Shown: one piece after another, positions 19,539 to 28,438 of the stretch | How the letters are laid out: each line of letters opens with the position of its first letter | Position numbering within the stretch: position 1 is the first letter of the stretch | From: Legionella sp. | GTDB lineage: Bacteria > Pseudomonadota > Gammaproteobacteria > Legionellales > Legionellaceae | Assembly: GCA_013697625.1 (NCBI GenBank) | Contig: JACCWN010000102.1 | Span: 1 to 50,305 of the forward strand | Reading direction: 5' to 3' | DNA: 50,305 nucleotides | The notes under the pieces: generated by a model | The model's input: the letters and a program-made list of their open reading frames with translations, nothing else | Databases searched by the model: none | Told to the model about the DNA's origin: nothing | Program-made: the position numbers and the translations under genes

Positions 19539-20747
19539 TTACAATCCTACCCAACGTATGAACTCTCTTGACTTTCTAAGACTAAGTGCGGGGTTGGACT
19601 CAAAGTATACTGTGTAATGATTATTATCCACAGCTTTTAGTGATTTTATTTTGCTCATGGGTAAAATTTTCATTTGCGTTTCATAATACCCTCGAATCAT
19701 TTTGATCACTGGAGTAACAAAATTAATTGCACTTAATGGTTCTTGGTTATTTTCAGGAATCAAGGCAATTGTATTATTGGCAAGCTTAGTGAATTCATCT
19801 GTACTTAAGGCTATGTATTCAACTTTATCTATTTGACGTCTAAGCATACGACCCAAGGGTGGCTTCATTTGAAAGATTCTTTCATAACTATCAGCTGTCA
19901 TAGTAGCAATTGCCTCTGTTTTGTTGATATTTGTTAACAACACATCATCGCGCAATTCATTTTCTCCTAAAGCTGGTTTTATTTCAGTTTGTACATTTGC
20001 TGCATTCAATTTCATAGGAATGCTGGCACAGTTTAAAAATTTTGATTTAACCAACCAGTTCTCAGCCGGATAATAAACTACGAATAATGAATTATCCTTT
20101 ATCGTATTGATGATGGGTTGAAACAGTTCGCGTGGTAAAGCCGGGCAACCCCAACTACGCCCTGCTCTTCCATACTTTTTGATAAAATTTTCACTCACAT
20201 ACCAGCCACCATGCATCACGATGGAGCGATTAGATGCATTGTCATTAAAACTTGCTTCTAAACCGTCCAATCTCAAAGACAAGCCTTCGCGACCATAATA
20301 GGCATTTTCAGTTTTAAATACGCCAACGCTGCTTGCTTTGGAATTAAACTTATTGGAGAAAAAATTTGTAAACAAAGTGCCAGACTTAATTCCATGTGAT
20401 ACGTAGGTATTAAATAATAATTTTTTTTGTTGAAGATCAAATACCCATAACCGTTTTTCATTTGATGCCAGTGAGTAATCAATAATCGTTAAAATATTAT
20501 TATGAACAACATTATATTCTAAGGTACATTTTAATGTCCTAATTACTTTGTCTAATACAGTGGGATTAAGGGTAGCTGCTTCTCTATGCAACATATCTTT
20601 TATCTCATCTAAAGAATCATTGGGCTTTTTAGAAAAGGCTGAGGAAATGATGGGTAAAGAGGAGGAAGATACCTGTAAAGTTTGAAATGGTTCACCATGC
20701 AACTGGTTGAAGGTGGCGGACAATAATAATACCAAATAAATACCCAT
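19539..20747 (-). CDS. Murein L,D-transpeptidase family protein
   Basis: A 402-residue periplasmic enzyme with a signal peptide. The catalytic motif is visible as IVMHGGWYVSENF followed by GRAGRSWGCPALP, i.e. the HG...GRSxGCPAL pattern of the murein L,D-transpeptidase catalytic family (YkuD-like, YkuD_2 type), with Cys as nucleophile. Members make or edit 3-3 crosslinks or act as carboxypeptidases. The C-terminal 150 residues are not assigned. ATG at 20747 has AAGGA upstream and is preferred over GTG at 20750. Confidence 0.85.
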   Translation of the reverse strand: MGIYLVLLLSATFNQLHGEPFQTLQVSSSSLPIISSAFSKKPNDSLDEIKDMLHREAATLNPTVLDKVIRTLKCTLEYNVVHNNILTIIDYSLASNEKRLWVFDLQQKKLLFNTYVSHGIKSGTLFTNFFSNKFNSKASSVGVFKTENAYYGREGLSLRLDGLEASFNDNASNRSIVMHGGWYVSENFIKKYGRAGRSWGCPALPRELFQPIINTIKDNSLFVVYYPAENWLVKSKFLNCASIPMKLNAANVQTEIKPALGENELRDDVLLTNINKTEAIATMTADSYERIFQMKPPLGRMLRRQIDKVEYIALSTDEFTKLANNTIALIPENNQEPLSAINFVTPVIKMIRGYYETQMKILPMSKIKSLKAVDNNHYTVYFESNPALSLRKSREFIRWVGL

Positions 20748-20863
20748 CACTGTTCCTTAGTGAAGTTTTTCATCAAATCCATCTACTGCTTAATATAGCT
20801 CAGATTATAAATAAATGTATAAAAATATGTTTTTAAGAGTTTTTTTAACTCAAACTTATTTTT

Positions 20864-22375
20864 CTAAGCAAAGCTTGGTGAGATGCTTTCACTCAGTGCA
20901 TCCATGCTTTCTGCATTGCATTTATGGATGATGGAATGAATGGGTGGTTTAAAGAGTCTATTTGAAAATTGTATGGGCATTTTTTGTACTTCTCCAACAG
21001 GATACATGCTACAGGCATGTACAGAGTCTCTCAGCTGATGGGTGAATTGGGTTACTGATGTGGCTATGTCTTTTGCTTCTTTAGTGAGTTCATTTTCTAA
21101 TTGTTCGGTTTCTATACCGATTGTATTATATAATTGGGCTACAACAAAGTCTGGAACCTTATCTATAGGCATTTTACCAGAGTGAATATCATACCACTCC
21201 AAACACAAAGCGTCCCTTCTATGGGTATTGTCTTCTCTTTGTTTTTTTTCATCTGTATTTAACCAAGTTTCTTTTTTATGTAAGCTTTTTTCCAAAATGT
21301 CGCATTGTTTCAACTGACTGATATAAAATGCTCTGACATCTTGTGCTTTTTCTTCAGTACCAAAAGTATGAACCATACGCTCGTTTACCTGGAACTCAGG
21401 AATCTCAAAAGCACCTCCATAGAAAGCCTGACGTAAGCCCATAGATAAAGTATTTTTTAACCATATATAAAGAGAAGCACCTGCAAATCCCAAAAATATT
21501 GCAGGAACCAGAGCTACTGCCAATGCAATGTCTGGCACCGCTAATAAAGAAAGGCCTACCAAGGATAAAATGATGATTGCCGAGGCCATCACAATGGGCA
21601 TCATTTGTCTAAAGAATTTACGGAAAATATTTTTTTCGTATAAGGCTACTTCTCTATATTCGAAATAAATAAAATAAAAAGGGTGAAGTAAACTAAATAC
21701 AATGGATTTTATTTCTGAAATTTGCTTGTAGCTGCGTTGATAATTATAAAGATCGATATATGCAAGTAATGAGCTATCATTTTGACTAGCACAGCTGGTA
21801 GCTTGCAAAAAAGCATGGGCATCTGCCATTTGTCCTGCAATGGTGCTCGCTCTTTCTACAGGCTTATTATCCCATAAACAAGATAACCACAGATAGGATA
21901 AGGACTCTAAATTTTCAAAATAGGTGGGCTTATTTTCCCATTTTTTTTCATTGATGAAAGGTAATTTTGTTAAAATATGATTTAGAAGATTTTGTTCATA
22001 AAACTGAAACCAGTCGTTGATTTTTTGAAAATTATCTGCATGGAAGGCATTCAATACCACAGTGGTCAATTGTCTAGAGGCATTTTGATTGAAGGCTGTG
22101 AGATCAATATAATTTAATTTTTTACGAGCATTTCTATTCAAAAAATCAAAAATTAAATCATTTAAAACATTTTTATCAATTTCCTCAACCGATAATGCCT
22201 GTAGATCTGCGTAATCTCTTTTTAATTGATCAAGCGCAATTATTTCTGATCCTTTTTTACGATAATACAACATGGGGAAAAATGTAGCCAATTGATCAGC
22301 ATGCCTATTAGCAGTTTCTAAAGTGAAATCTTCGGGCCAAAAGTATTTTGAAGCAAGTTGGGATAAACTAGGCAT
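20864..22375 (-). CDS. Hypothetical protein with central membrane hairpin
   Basis: I do not recognise this 503-residue protein. It has two hydrophobic segments at about 259-280 and 283-306, flanked by long hydrophilic, helix-rich regions; residues 360-460 are strongly charged. There is no signal peptide. Soluble arms around a short membrane hairpin are common among secreted effectors of Legionellales, so effector is a possibility, but the sequence does not prove it. It could equally be an inner-membrane protein. No clear ribosome site is seen before the ATG. Confidence 0.7.
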   Translation of the reverse strand: MPSLSQLASKYFWPEDFTLETANRHADQLATFFPMLYYRKKGSEIIALDQLKRDYADLQALSVEEIDKNVLNDLIFDFLNRNARKKLNYIDLTAFNQNASRQLTTVVLNAFHADNFQKINDWFQFYEQNLLNHILTKLPFINEKKWENKPTYFENLESLSYLWLSCLWDNKPVERASTIAGQMADAHAFLQATSCASQNDSSLLAYIDLYNYQRSYKQISEIKSIVFSLLHPFYFIYFEYREVALYEKNIFRKFFRQMMPIVMASAIIILSLVGLSLLAVPDIALAVALVPAIFLGFAGASLYIWLKNTLSMGLRQAFYGGAFEIPEFQVNERMVHTFGTEEKAQDVRAFYISQLKQCDILEKSLHKKETWLNTDEKKQREDNTHRRDALCLEWYDIHSGKMPIDKVPDFVVAQLYNTIGIETEQLENELTKEAKDIATSVTQFTHQLRDSVHACSMYPVGEVQKMPIQFSNRLFKPPIHSIIHKCNAESMDALSESISPSFA

Positions 22376-22640
22376 AGTGTTATAGCACTCAATCCAAATT
22401 TCCTACACATTATACATATAATTTTCAAAAAAAAGTAGTCTTTATAGAAGTTTTTTCAAAAAATAAAAGAGATTTCTAAATTCTTCTACTATAGTTTTTA
22501 TTAGCGATTGATAAAAAAATTGTAGAGGATTTGTTTTGAAAGGTATTAAGACTAAGTATTGCGTTTATCAGCAATAATGGATAAGACCAATAACAGCGGA
22601 TTAAATTGCATAGTCAATCTACCATAAATGAGGAGAAAAC

Positions 22641-23597
22641 ATGTCAATTCGTCGCTTAGGTGTAGCCTTGGTATTATACATCGCTCAGTCTTCATGCTTT
22701 GCAATTGAACATGAGATTGCAATTACTATAGATGACTTACCATTCGTAGGCTCTGGGACTAACACGCCCTCAAGCCTTAAGCGAACCCAAGACCGCTTCA
22801 TGGCCATTGTAAATGTGCTGGTGGCTTATAAAATTCCTGCCACAGGATTTGCCATAGGAGGTGCCGTGGCAAAAAACGAGTGGGATCTTTTAGAAACCTT
22901 TCGCAATCAAGGATTTAATCTAGGCAATCATACTTATACGCATTGGAGCTTGAATTCAACCAATACAGACAAATACATCGCAGATATAGACAGAGCAGAT
23001 AAAGTGTTAACTCGAGTCATGACAGAGCCTAAGTATTTTCGATTTCCTTATTTGGCTGAAGGCAGTGGAGCTAAAAAACAAAAGGTAAGGGACTATCTTG
23101 ACGCACATAAGTACATCATAGCGCCTGTAACTATAGACAGTAAAGACTATGAATTTAATGCCAGATTATACAAAATAGCCTTTAGAAATAGAGAACGCAG
23201 CATCACTCAATTTAAAAAAGGATACCTTGCCTACATTTGGAAACAAACTTTGAGAGCAGAAAGAAATACTAGCGAGGGTCGACCCGCTAAACAAATACTT
23301 TTAATTCATGCAAATTTGTTAAACAGTATGTGTTTAGAGGATATAATTCAAATGTATCAGAAGAATGGATACAAATTTATAAGTTTAGCTGAAGCATTAG
23401 AAGGTAATACAGCTCCAGCTATTACAAATGAATCCTCGATTCCAACCATTCCCAATCAAAATGGAATCAATCAACCACATGAAACTATAATAAATAAAAA
23501 TACCTCTAGTTTTTTAGATACTTACCTAGAGTGGGTAAAAATTGACGTGGTATCAATAGCCAGTAATATCCTTTATTTTTCATATGGCCGCCCATGA
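22641..23597 (+). CDS. Polysaccharide deacetylase (NodB-type)
   Basis: A 318-residue secreted carbohydrate esterase family 4 protein with a signal peptide (SIRRLGVALVLYIAQSSCFA). Motif 1 is ITIDDLP (catalytic and metal Asp), motif 2 is NHTYTH (metal His residues) and motif 3 is FRFPYLAEG. Substrate could be peptidoglycan or a surface polysaccharide. The last 30 codons overlap the 3' end of mltA on the other strand by 92 bp and look less conserved than the core. An AATGAGGAGA ribosome site precedes the ATG. Confidence 0.87.
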   Translation: MSIRRLGVALVLYIAQSSCFAIEHEIAITIDDLPFVGSGTNTPSSLKRTQDRFMAIVNVLVAYKIPATGFAIGGAVAKNEWDLLETFRNQGFNLGNHTYTHWSLNSTNTDKYIADIDRADKVLTRVMTEPKYFRFPYLAEGSGAKKQKVRDYLDAHKYIIAPVTIDSKDYEFNARLYKIAFRNRERSITQFKKGYLAYIWKQTLRAERNTSEGRPAKQILLIHANLLNSMCLEDIIQMYQKNGYKFISLAEALEGNTAPAITNESSIPTIPNQNGINQPHETIINKNTSSFLDTYLEWVKIDVVSIASNILYFSYGRP

Positions 23598-24717
23598 TGG
23601 TAGCTTTTTCGCTGCTGCCCCAATAAACATCGGCTCGGACTTTTCCTTTGATAGCTCCTCCTGAATCTTGAGCTATCATCAAACGATTCAGGGGCTCGTT
23701 TTTGTCCTGATCCTCCATTGTTGGATTGGAAGTATTCAGCCACAAGGGCATTCCTAGGGGAATCCATTTTAAATCTACTGCTAGAGAATATTCTGGTGTT
23801 AAAGGAACTCCTTGGGTTCCATAAGCGGCCTTGGTATTTAATTTTTGGAAGAAAACAAAGGATTTATTTTGATTTAAGATATTATCCATCTCTTTCGGGT
23901 GACTTTCTAAATAATTTTTAATGCCTTGCATGGATGCATTTTCTTTGGACATTATTCCTTCTTTTATTAAGACACCCACTATAGACCTATAAGGTAATCC
24001 ATTTTGACTACTATACCCAATGTAAATTTTTGTTTTATCCTGTAATTCAATGATTCCAGAACCCTCTATTTCAAGAAATATGCGGTCAACCGGGCTATGA
24101 ATCCACACCAATACTTTAGCAGTGTCTTTGATGGCACCTTTATTAATGTCCTCACGTGTATAATAGGGAATCAGTTTGGCATTGTGGATTCGACCTATTA
24201 AAGGTTTCATTTTTAAATGTGGTAAAAATAAATTTACATCTACATGGATCATATCCCTAGGCGTTTCATAGATTGGAACATTGAATTCAGGCGTGGGCGT
24301 AAGACTGCCTTTTAAGAGTGGCATATAATAGCCAGTAAACAATCCCTCCACCTGCCCTTTATCATAAAATTCCACAGGTACAAACCATTTTTCAAAAAAG
24401 GATTTAGCCTGAGCTTCATTGACTGAATTGATTTTAAGAGCCTCATTACAAGCAGGAAGCCAATCTTTTATTCGCAAAGGGATGACTTCTGTCCCCACCT
24501 GTTTATCCGGATCTTGCTTAATGAAAGCACCACAAGATATTTGAAAGGCTTTAAAGGATGTATTCATCTCAGTAGCATGCCAGTTTGGCAGTTGTGCAAA
24601 AGAGGCTTGCTTAAATTGAATTTTTGGGCGCATAAAATGCCAAAGCAACAAAGCAATGCCTATAAAAAACAGAATTAATAGAATGGTCAGGATTGATTTT
24701 TTTTTACGCATTTTCAT
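23506..24717 (-). CDS. mltA: Membrane-bound lytic murein transglycosylase A
   Basis: MltA cleaves peptidoglycan glycan strands to 1,6-anhydro products. The 403-residue protein has an N-terminal membrane anchor rather than a lipobox (RKKKSILTILLILFFIGIAL). The MltA domain includes GLFTGYYMPLLKG and GSGIIELQD, and the C-terminal 3D domain has RLMIAQDSGGAIKGKVRADV with its catalytic Asp. I used ATG at 24717; ATG at 24711 and TTG at 24726 are possible. The gene converges on the deacetylase gene with a 92-bp coding overlap. Confidence 0.9.
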   Translation of the reverse strand: MKMRKKKSILTILLILFFIGIALLLWHFMRPKIQFKQASFAQLPNWHATEMNTSFKAFQISCGAFIKQDPDKQVGTEVIPLRIKDWLPACNEALKINSVNEAQAKSFFEKWFVPVEFYDKGQVEGLFTGYYMPLLKGSLTPTPEFNVPIYETPRDMIHVDVNLFLPHLKMKPLIGRIHNAKLIPYYTREDINKGAIKDTAKVLVWIHSPVDRIFLEIEGSGIIELQDKTKIYIGYSSQNGLPYRSIVGVLIKEGIMSKENASMQGIKNYLESHPKEMDNILNQNKSFVFFQKLNTKAAYGTQGVPLTPEYSLAVDLKWIPLGMPLWLNTSNPTMEDQDKNEPLNRLMIAQDSGGAIKGKVRADVYWGSSEKATIMGGHMKNKGYYWLLIPRQFLPTLGKYLKN

Positions 24718-24922
24718 ATTTTTCAAAAGAAATTGATTAGTATATTCCTAACATTAACCTATAGAAGAAACATTAACAATAGGGCAAGCAAGTGGGTGTT
24801 AATGTGCATCTTGCTGCTTTTATAGTATAATTGGCGGTACTAAATGAATAGTGTTTTCGGTGATATCTTATAGTGCTTCATGCTATAATAATCTGAATTT
24901 GGCCATAATTTTGAGACTTACA

Positions 24923-25285
24923 ATGAAAATTTTTAAAACCCTTTTTACTCAACCATGCTTTGTGACTAGTTTATTGATTTCAATACTCTGTTCACCTGTG
25001 GCTTTTGCACAACCAGAAGTATGTCAAGGAGGTGATGGAGCAGGATTAACGATTATAGAAGATTGTTCCAATAATCCTACTCCCGAATGTATCCTTAAGG
25101 CATGCAACAGTATTACAGATCCATCAAAATGTAATCAAAGTGCAGTTATGACATACCGTTCAAAAGAGGATCATCTTTGGAATATTCATGGAGCTTTCAG
25201 CTGTATATTCGTAAAAATAGACATAGACTCCCCTGCAGCTTGCTATCCTCAAAGAGGTGTTGCATGTGTGATTAAAAGGCAGTGA
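24923..25285 (+). CDS. Secreted cysteine-rich protein, unknown function
   Basis: A 120-residue protein from the ATG at 24923. It has a good signal peptide ending near SPVAFAQPEV. The mature part of about 95 residues holds eight cysteines (VCQGGDG, EDCSNN, CILKAC, SKCNQS, FSCIF, AACYP, VACVI), an even number that suggests disulphides and an oxidising environment. I do not recognise the family. A longer frame from 24851 adds codons unlike a signal peptide and was rejected. Confidence 0.65.
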   Translation: MKIFKTLFTQPCFVTSLLISILCSPVAFAQPEVCQGGDGAGLTIIEDCSNNPTPECILKACNSITDPSKCNQSAVMTYRSKEDHLWNIHGAFSCIFVKIDIDSPAACYPQRGVACVIKRQ

Positions 25286-25525
25286 TAAACATAAATTAAT
25301 TTAAAATTTTAAAAAATTTATATATCTTAAGATATGATTTTATGAATATTTTCTAACTATCTCATTTCTTTTCTGCCCCACACTCAAATGCCTGAATATT
25401 TTGTAATGTGGTTGCTGCAATATTAGAAGAATACAGCCCTCCAACCTCTGAGGTTACACTTGATTTATAGTAAGCAAAATATATAATGCAACCTCATTAA
25501 TTCATTTGTCTAAAAAAGGCTTACT

Positions 25526-26581
25526 ATGACCACATTAACAACCCAACAGTTCATTGCTGGCTATCTTGAAAGCCCAACTAAGACTATGGAATGGATTTCC
25601 CAAAATTCCAATGAGCTTATGCCACTATTTACTATGCGAGATGACTTTGAGCTTTTGGCTCTAGCGTATAACCAGAAATTAGCCGCCACTGCGTCGAATG
25701 TTTCTCTCCCTATCTTCGGCGGCTTTAGGACTCCTGAATACCTGCAACAAATTAAAGAACTGGGGGAGCCTATCGATGTATTACTCCATCATTCGGGGGC
25801 AAGATTAGCATCACTATATGAAGATAGTACTCAATTTATGCAGCTGTTTGTTACATGCCCTGCCATGGCTAAAAAATTATTTGAAAAAGAGCCAGCGAAG
25901 ATTGGCTCCCTCTTCGTAAGCCATGCCCACTTTATGCAGTTGCTTAATAGCGATACTTCTTTGGCTATAAAATTATTTGAAAATGAACCTACAAGGATTG
26001 GATCCTTCTTTGAGACTTATGATCAATTCATACAATTACATGATAAGACTCCTACATTGGCAGAAAAATTATTGGACAGCAACCCCAATAGATTTGCTGT
26101 GCTTTTTAATACTCAGTGTAAGTTGGAACGACTCTATGGAACTTCCTTACTGCGCTCAAAGGTAGCTGCAATTAGAGATAGCCTAGGGCTACAATTTGAA
26201 AAGCAAGCTGCAGAGACATACCAGCTTGAATCTGAATGTATCGCACCCTTTTCTAACAGCGACGCGTCTTCATTTGATTCTGAACTCTTTAGAAAACGTA
26301 TGATGCAGAAGTTTGAACTTCAAAACAAAGCGAACCCCCCTGTTTTAAAAAGACAACCCCTTAAACCAAATAACAATTTCTGTTTAGAATGTCTCATTGG
26401 TCTAGCCCTGGCAGGAGGAATCGCTGCCATTATTGCCGGTGCTTTACTGGCCCAACCTGAGCTTTTAGGAGTCGGTCTCGGTGTTACTATAGCAGCAGCA
26501 ATTAGTTTATTTAGCCACTTTGCTAAGAAACCTGCCGAGACCTACGATGATTCCTTAGATTTTGTTAATTACCATAGATGA
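25526..26581 (+). CDS. Repeat protein with C-terminal membrane hairpin, possible effector
   Basis: A 351-residue protein of unknown function. Residues 104-199 hold three helical repeats of exactly 32 residues, anchored by FMQL (104), FMQL (136) and FIQL (168), with a repeated P..A.KLFE.EP..IGS pattern. Near the C-terminus (about 287-333) is a hydrophobic Gly/Ala-rich hairpin (LALAGGIAAIIAGALLAQ), followed by a polar tail. This layout resembles membrane-targeted effectors, but no signal can be proven by eye. The ATG has AAAGG upstream, and a 9-bp inverted repeat (ATAGTAAGC at 25468, GCTTACTAT at 25518) encloses the ribosome site. Confidence 0.75.
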   Translation: MTTLTTQQFIAGYLESPTKTMEWISQNSNELMPLFTMRDDFELLALAYNQKLAATASNVSLPIFGGFRTPEYLQQIKELGEPIDVLLHHSGARLASLYEDSTQFMQLFVTCPAMAKKLFEKEPAKIGSLFVSHAHFMQLLNSDTSLAIKLFENEPTRIGSFFETYDQFIQLHDKTPTLAEKLLDSNPNRFAVLFNTQCKLERLYGTSLLRSKVAAIRDSLGLQFEKQAAETYQLESECIAPFSNSDASSFDSELFRKRMMQKFELQNKANPPVLKRQPLKPNNNFCLECLIGLALAGGIAAIIAGALLAQPELLGVGLGVTIAAAISLFSHFAKKPAETYDDSLDFVNYHR

Positions 26582-26623
26582 GTAAGCATTGCGGCTAGAG
26601 GTGGACCTCTTCTTCTCTCTTAG

Positions 26624-27145
26624 TTATGAAAGGAGGCGCCAGCTACTAATTCCTAATGAGATTGGACTCTCTTTTACCATACATTTTTGATAGGCAATTG
26701 CTCGGATATCACGAATTTGTATTATGGGATTTGATTTTGATTTATCTTCCGAAGCCAGCATCAAGGTTAATCTGCGATGATTGGTTGATAATTTAGCATT
26801 ATCGCTTTTTACTATCAAACAAGCAAAATCCCCTAAGTCTTCAAGCAGGTACTGAAAACGACGAGAACCCACCACTAAAATACAGCCTTTATTATTCATT
26901 AAGGACTGTATTGCTTGATTTGCATCATCCCACTGTAGGATACAGTGCGAACTCACATTACTATTTCGCACCAATTGACTTGCCAATACTTCCATCTGAA
27001 ATACTTGGGCGTGTTGGAGCTCCATTGTATGTATGGCTTTGTAGTATAATAAAATATGTTGTAGATTGCTTGATATTAATACACTTATGATAGAGATCAG
27101 AATAAGGGTCATGATAAAAATAAAACCTTCCTCCTGTCTCCTCAT
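26624..27145 (-). CDS. pilX: Type IV pilus minor component PilX-like
   Basis: A 173-residue protein starting MRRQEEGFIFIMTLILISII, a short basic leader and long hydrophobic helix like PilX N-terminal domains. Minor pilins help prime pilus assembly in the inner membrane. The remaining 130 residues carry several cysteines and no other motif. Its start overlaps the stop of the pilW gene (ATGA). pilY1 and pilE, which often follow, are absent; the next gene is on the other strand. Confidence 0.7.
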   Translation of the reverse strand: MRRQEEGFIFIMTLILISIISVLISSNLQHILLYYKAIHTMELQHAQVFQMEVLASQLVRNSNVSSHCILQWDDANQAIQSLMNNKGCILVVGSRRFQYLLEDLGDFACLIVKSDNAKLSTNHRRLTLMLASEDKSKSNPIIQIRDIRAIAYQKCMVKESPISLGISSWRLLS

Positions 27146-27903
27146 GAACCACGCACAGCAACTGTTATTTTTTTTGTTTTCGCATTATCCAAACCAAGGG
27201 TTATTTCAAGTAGAGATTTCCCAAAAATATGCTGTGACTTAGTGTGCAGCGAATGGATTAAAGGTGTCAATTCTTCTGTTTGACCTAATTGATAATACAA
27301 AGCCCCCCTACCCTTAGGGTTTGTTTGAATAAACCAGCGTTCTTCTAGCCATTCACCTGCGTAAGCTGCCCTTGAATAGGAAAATTGTAATGGTTGGCTT
27401 AAAATTACCAAGCTCCCTTTGTCTACAGTTTCTATTCTTTGGATAGTTTGCACCTCTGCATGATAACAGTCTGCAATCAGCAAGGGTCTTTTGGTATCAT
27501 TGACTACGGCTTTTTCAAGTAAAATTTTCCTTGAACCAAGGAACTTTTGCACCAAAGAAAAATGCTCGCTCATTCTATTGACTTTGATCTCTTGTCTTTC
27601 ATTGTCTATTTTAACACCGGTAATAGAAACAGGGTTTACACGCTTATCAATGGCATGTAAAGCATCAAGTCCCAAACAAGGCGTAAATCCTGCTCGACGA
27701 ATACTGTCTACAAGCAGGTCTTGTACCCACTGAAGATCAAACTGCTCATCCAGACTCTTTCTTGTATGGATATATTGAGTTTTATTATTCAAATACAGTT
27801 GTGTCAGCACTGTCATGAGGATACAGGCTAAAAAAAGACTCATCATAACTTCTGTCAGACCAAAGCCACCCTGCGATTTCCAAGATCTCTTAGGGTTGTT
27901 CAT
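27142..27903 (-). CDS. pilW: Type IV pilus minor pilin PilW-like
   Basis: A 253-residue minor pilin from the ATG at 27903. The prepilin peptidase site is GGFGLTEVMMSLFLACIL, with Gly, then Phe at +1 changed in context to GFGLTEV and the conserved Glu at +5. The RRAGFTPCLG segment (residues about 75-84) is typical of PilW. It overlaps pilV upstream and pilX downstream by four bases each, so translation is coupled. Confidence 0.78.
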   Translation of the reverse strand: MNNPKRSWKSQGGFGLTEVMMSLFLACILMTVLTQLYLNNKTQYIHTRKSLDEQFDLQWVQDLLVDSIRRAGFTPCLGLDALHAIDKRVNPVSITGVKIDNERQEIKVNRMSEHFSLVQKFLGSRKILLEKAVVNDTKRPLLIADCYHAEVQTIQRIETVDKGSLVILSQPLQFSYSRAAYAGEWLEERWFIQTNPKGRGALYYQLGQTEELTPLIHSLHTKSQHIFGKSLLEITLGLDNAKTKKITVAVRGS

Positions 27904-28247
27904 GGGGCAGGCCCCTCTTCTAAGAATTGAGATGGGTTTGTAAGTTGCCAAATGGTTCTTTTGATTGGATCTTTATTTTGAAAATAATCGATTTCCAATA
28001 CCCGCCCATGTGTTACTTGCGTAATACGCAAATGATAAGGCTGGGGTAGATCCGGGATTTTTGTACTATGGATTAAGGAGCGCTCTTGTATGTCATCTAG
28101 CCATAAAGTGGCACCTGTTTGCAAAATAAACTGGTTTAAAAGCTGTCTATGCTGTTGCTGCTCTTTAAACAGACTCAATGCCAGAGTGGACACTAGCATC
28201 AAAGTCAACAATACTTCGATTAAAGAAAATCCTTTTTGATGAATCAT
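27900..28247 (-). CDS. pilV: Type IV pilus minor pilin PilV-like
   Basis: A 115-residue prepilin beginning MIHQKGFSLIEVLLTLMLVS, a textbook type III leader: Lys-Gly, then Phe at +1 and Glu at +5. I chose ATG at 28247, which has AGGAAAAAA just upstream; codons further upstream (to 28304) do not belong. It heads the pilVWX operon. It is shorter than most PilV proteins. Confidence 0.78.
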   Translation of the reverse strand: MIHQKGFSLIEVLLTLMLVSTLALSLFKEQQQHRQLLNQFILQTGATLWLDDIQERSLIHSTKIPDLPQPYHLRITQVTHGRVLEIDYFQNKDPIKRTIWQLTNPSQFLEEGPAP

Positions 28248-28438
28248 TTTTTTCCTGAGGTTGGACAACTTGGGTAGGCTAATAGAAAAACTGTTCCGGT
28301 GCAAGCTCTGAATAAATTAACTCAGCCAAGGACATAGAAATAAAACCACACCATCTCTAGAATTAATGTAGACAGTTGCGTATTACTCTAAAGTATAAGT
28401 AAACTAACATACGGGCCTTCAGATTAGATTAAACCCTC

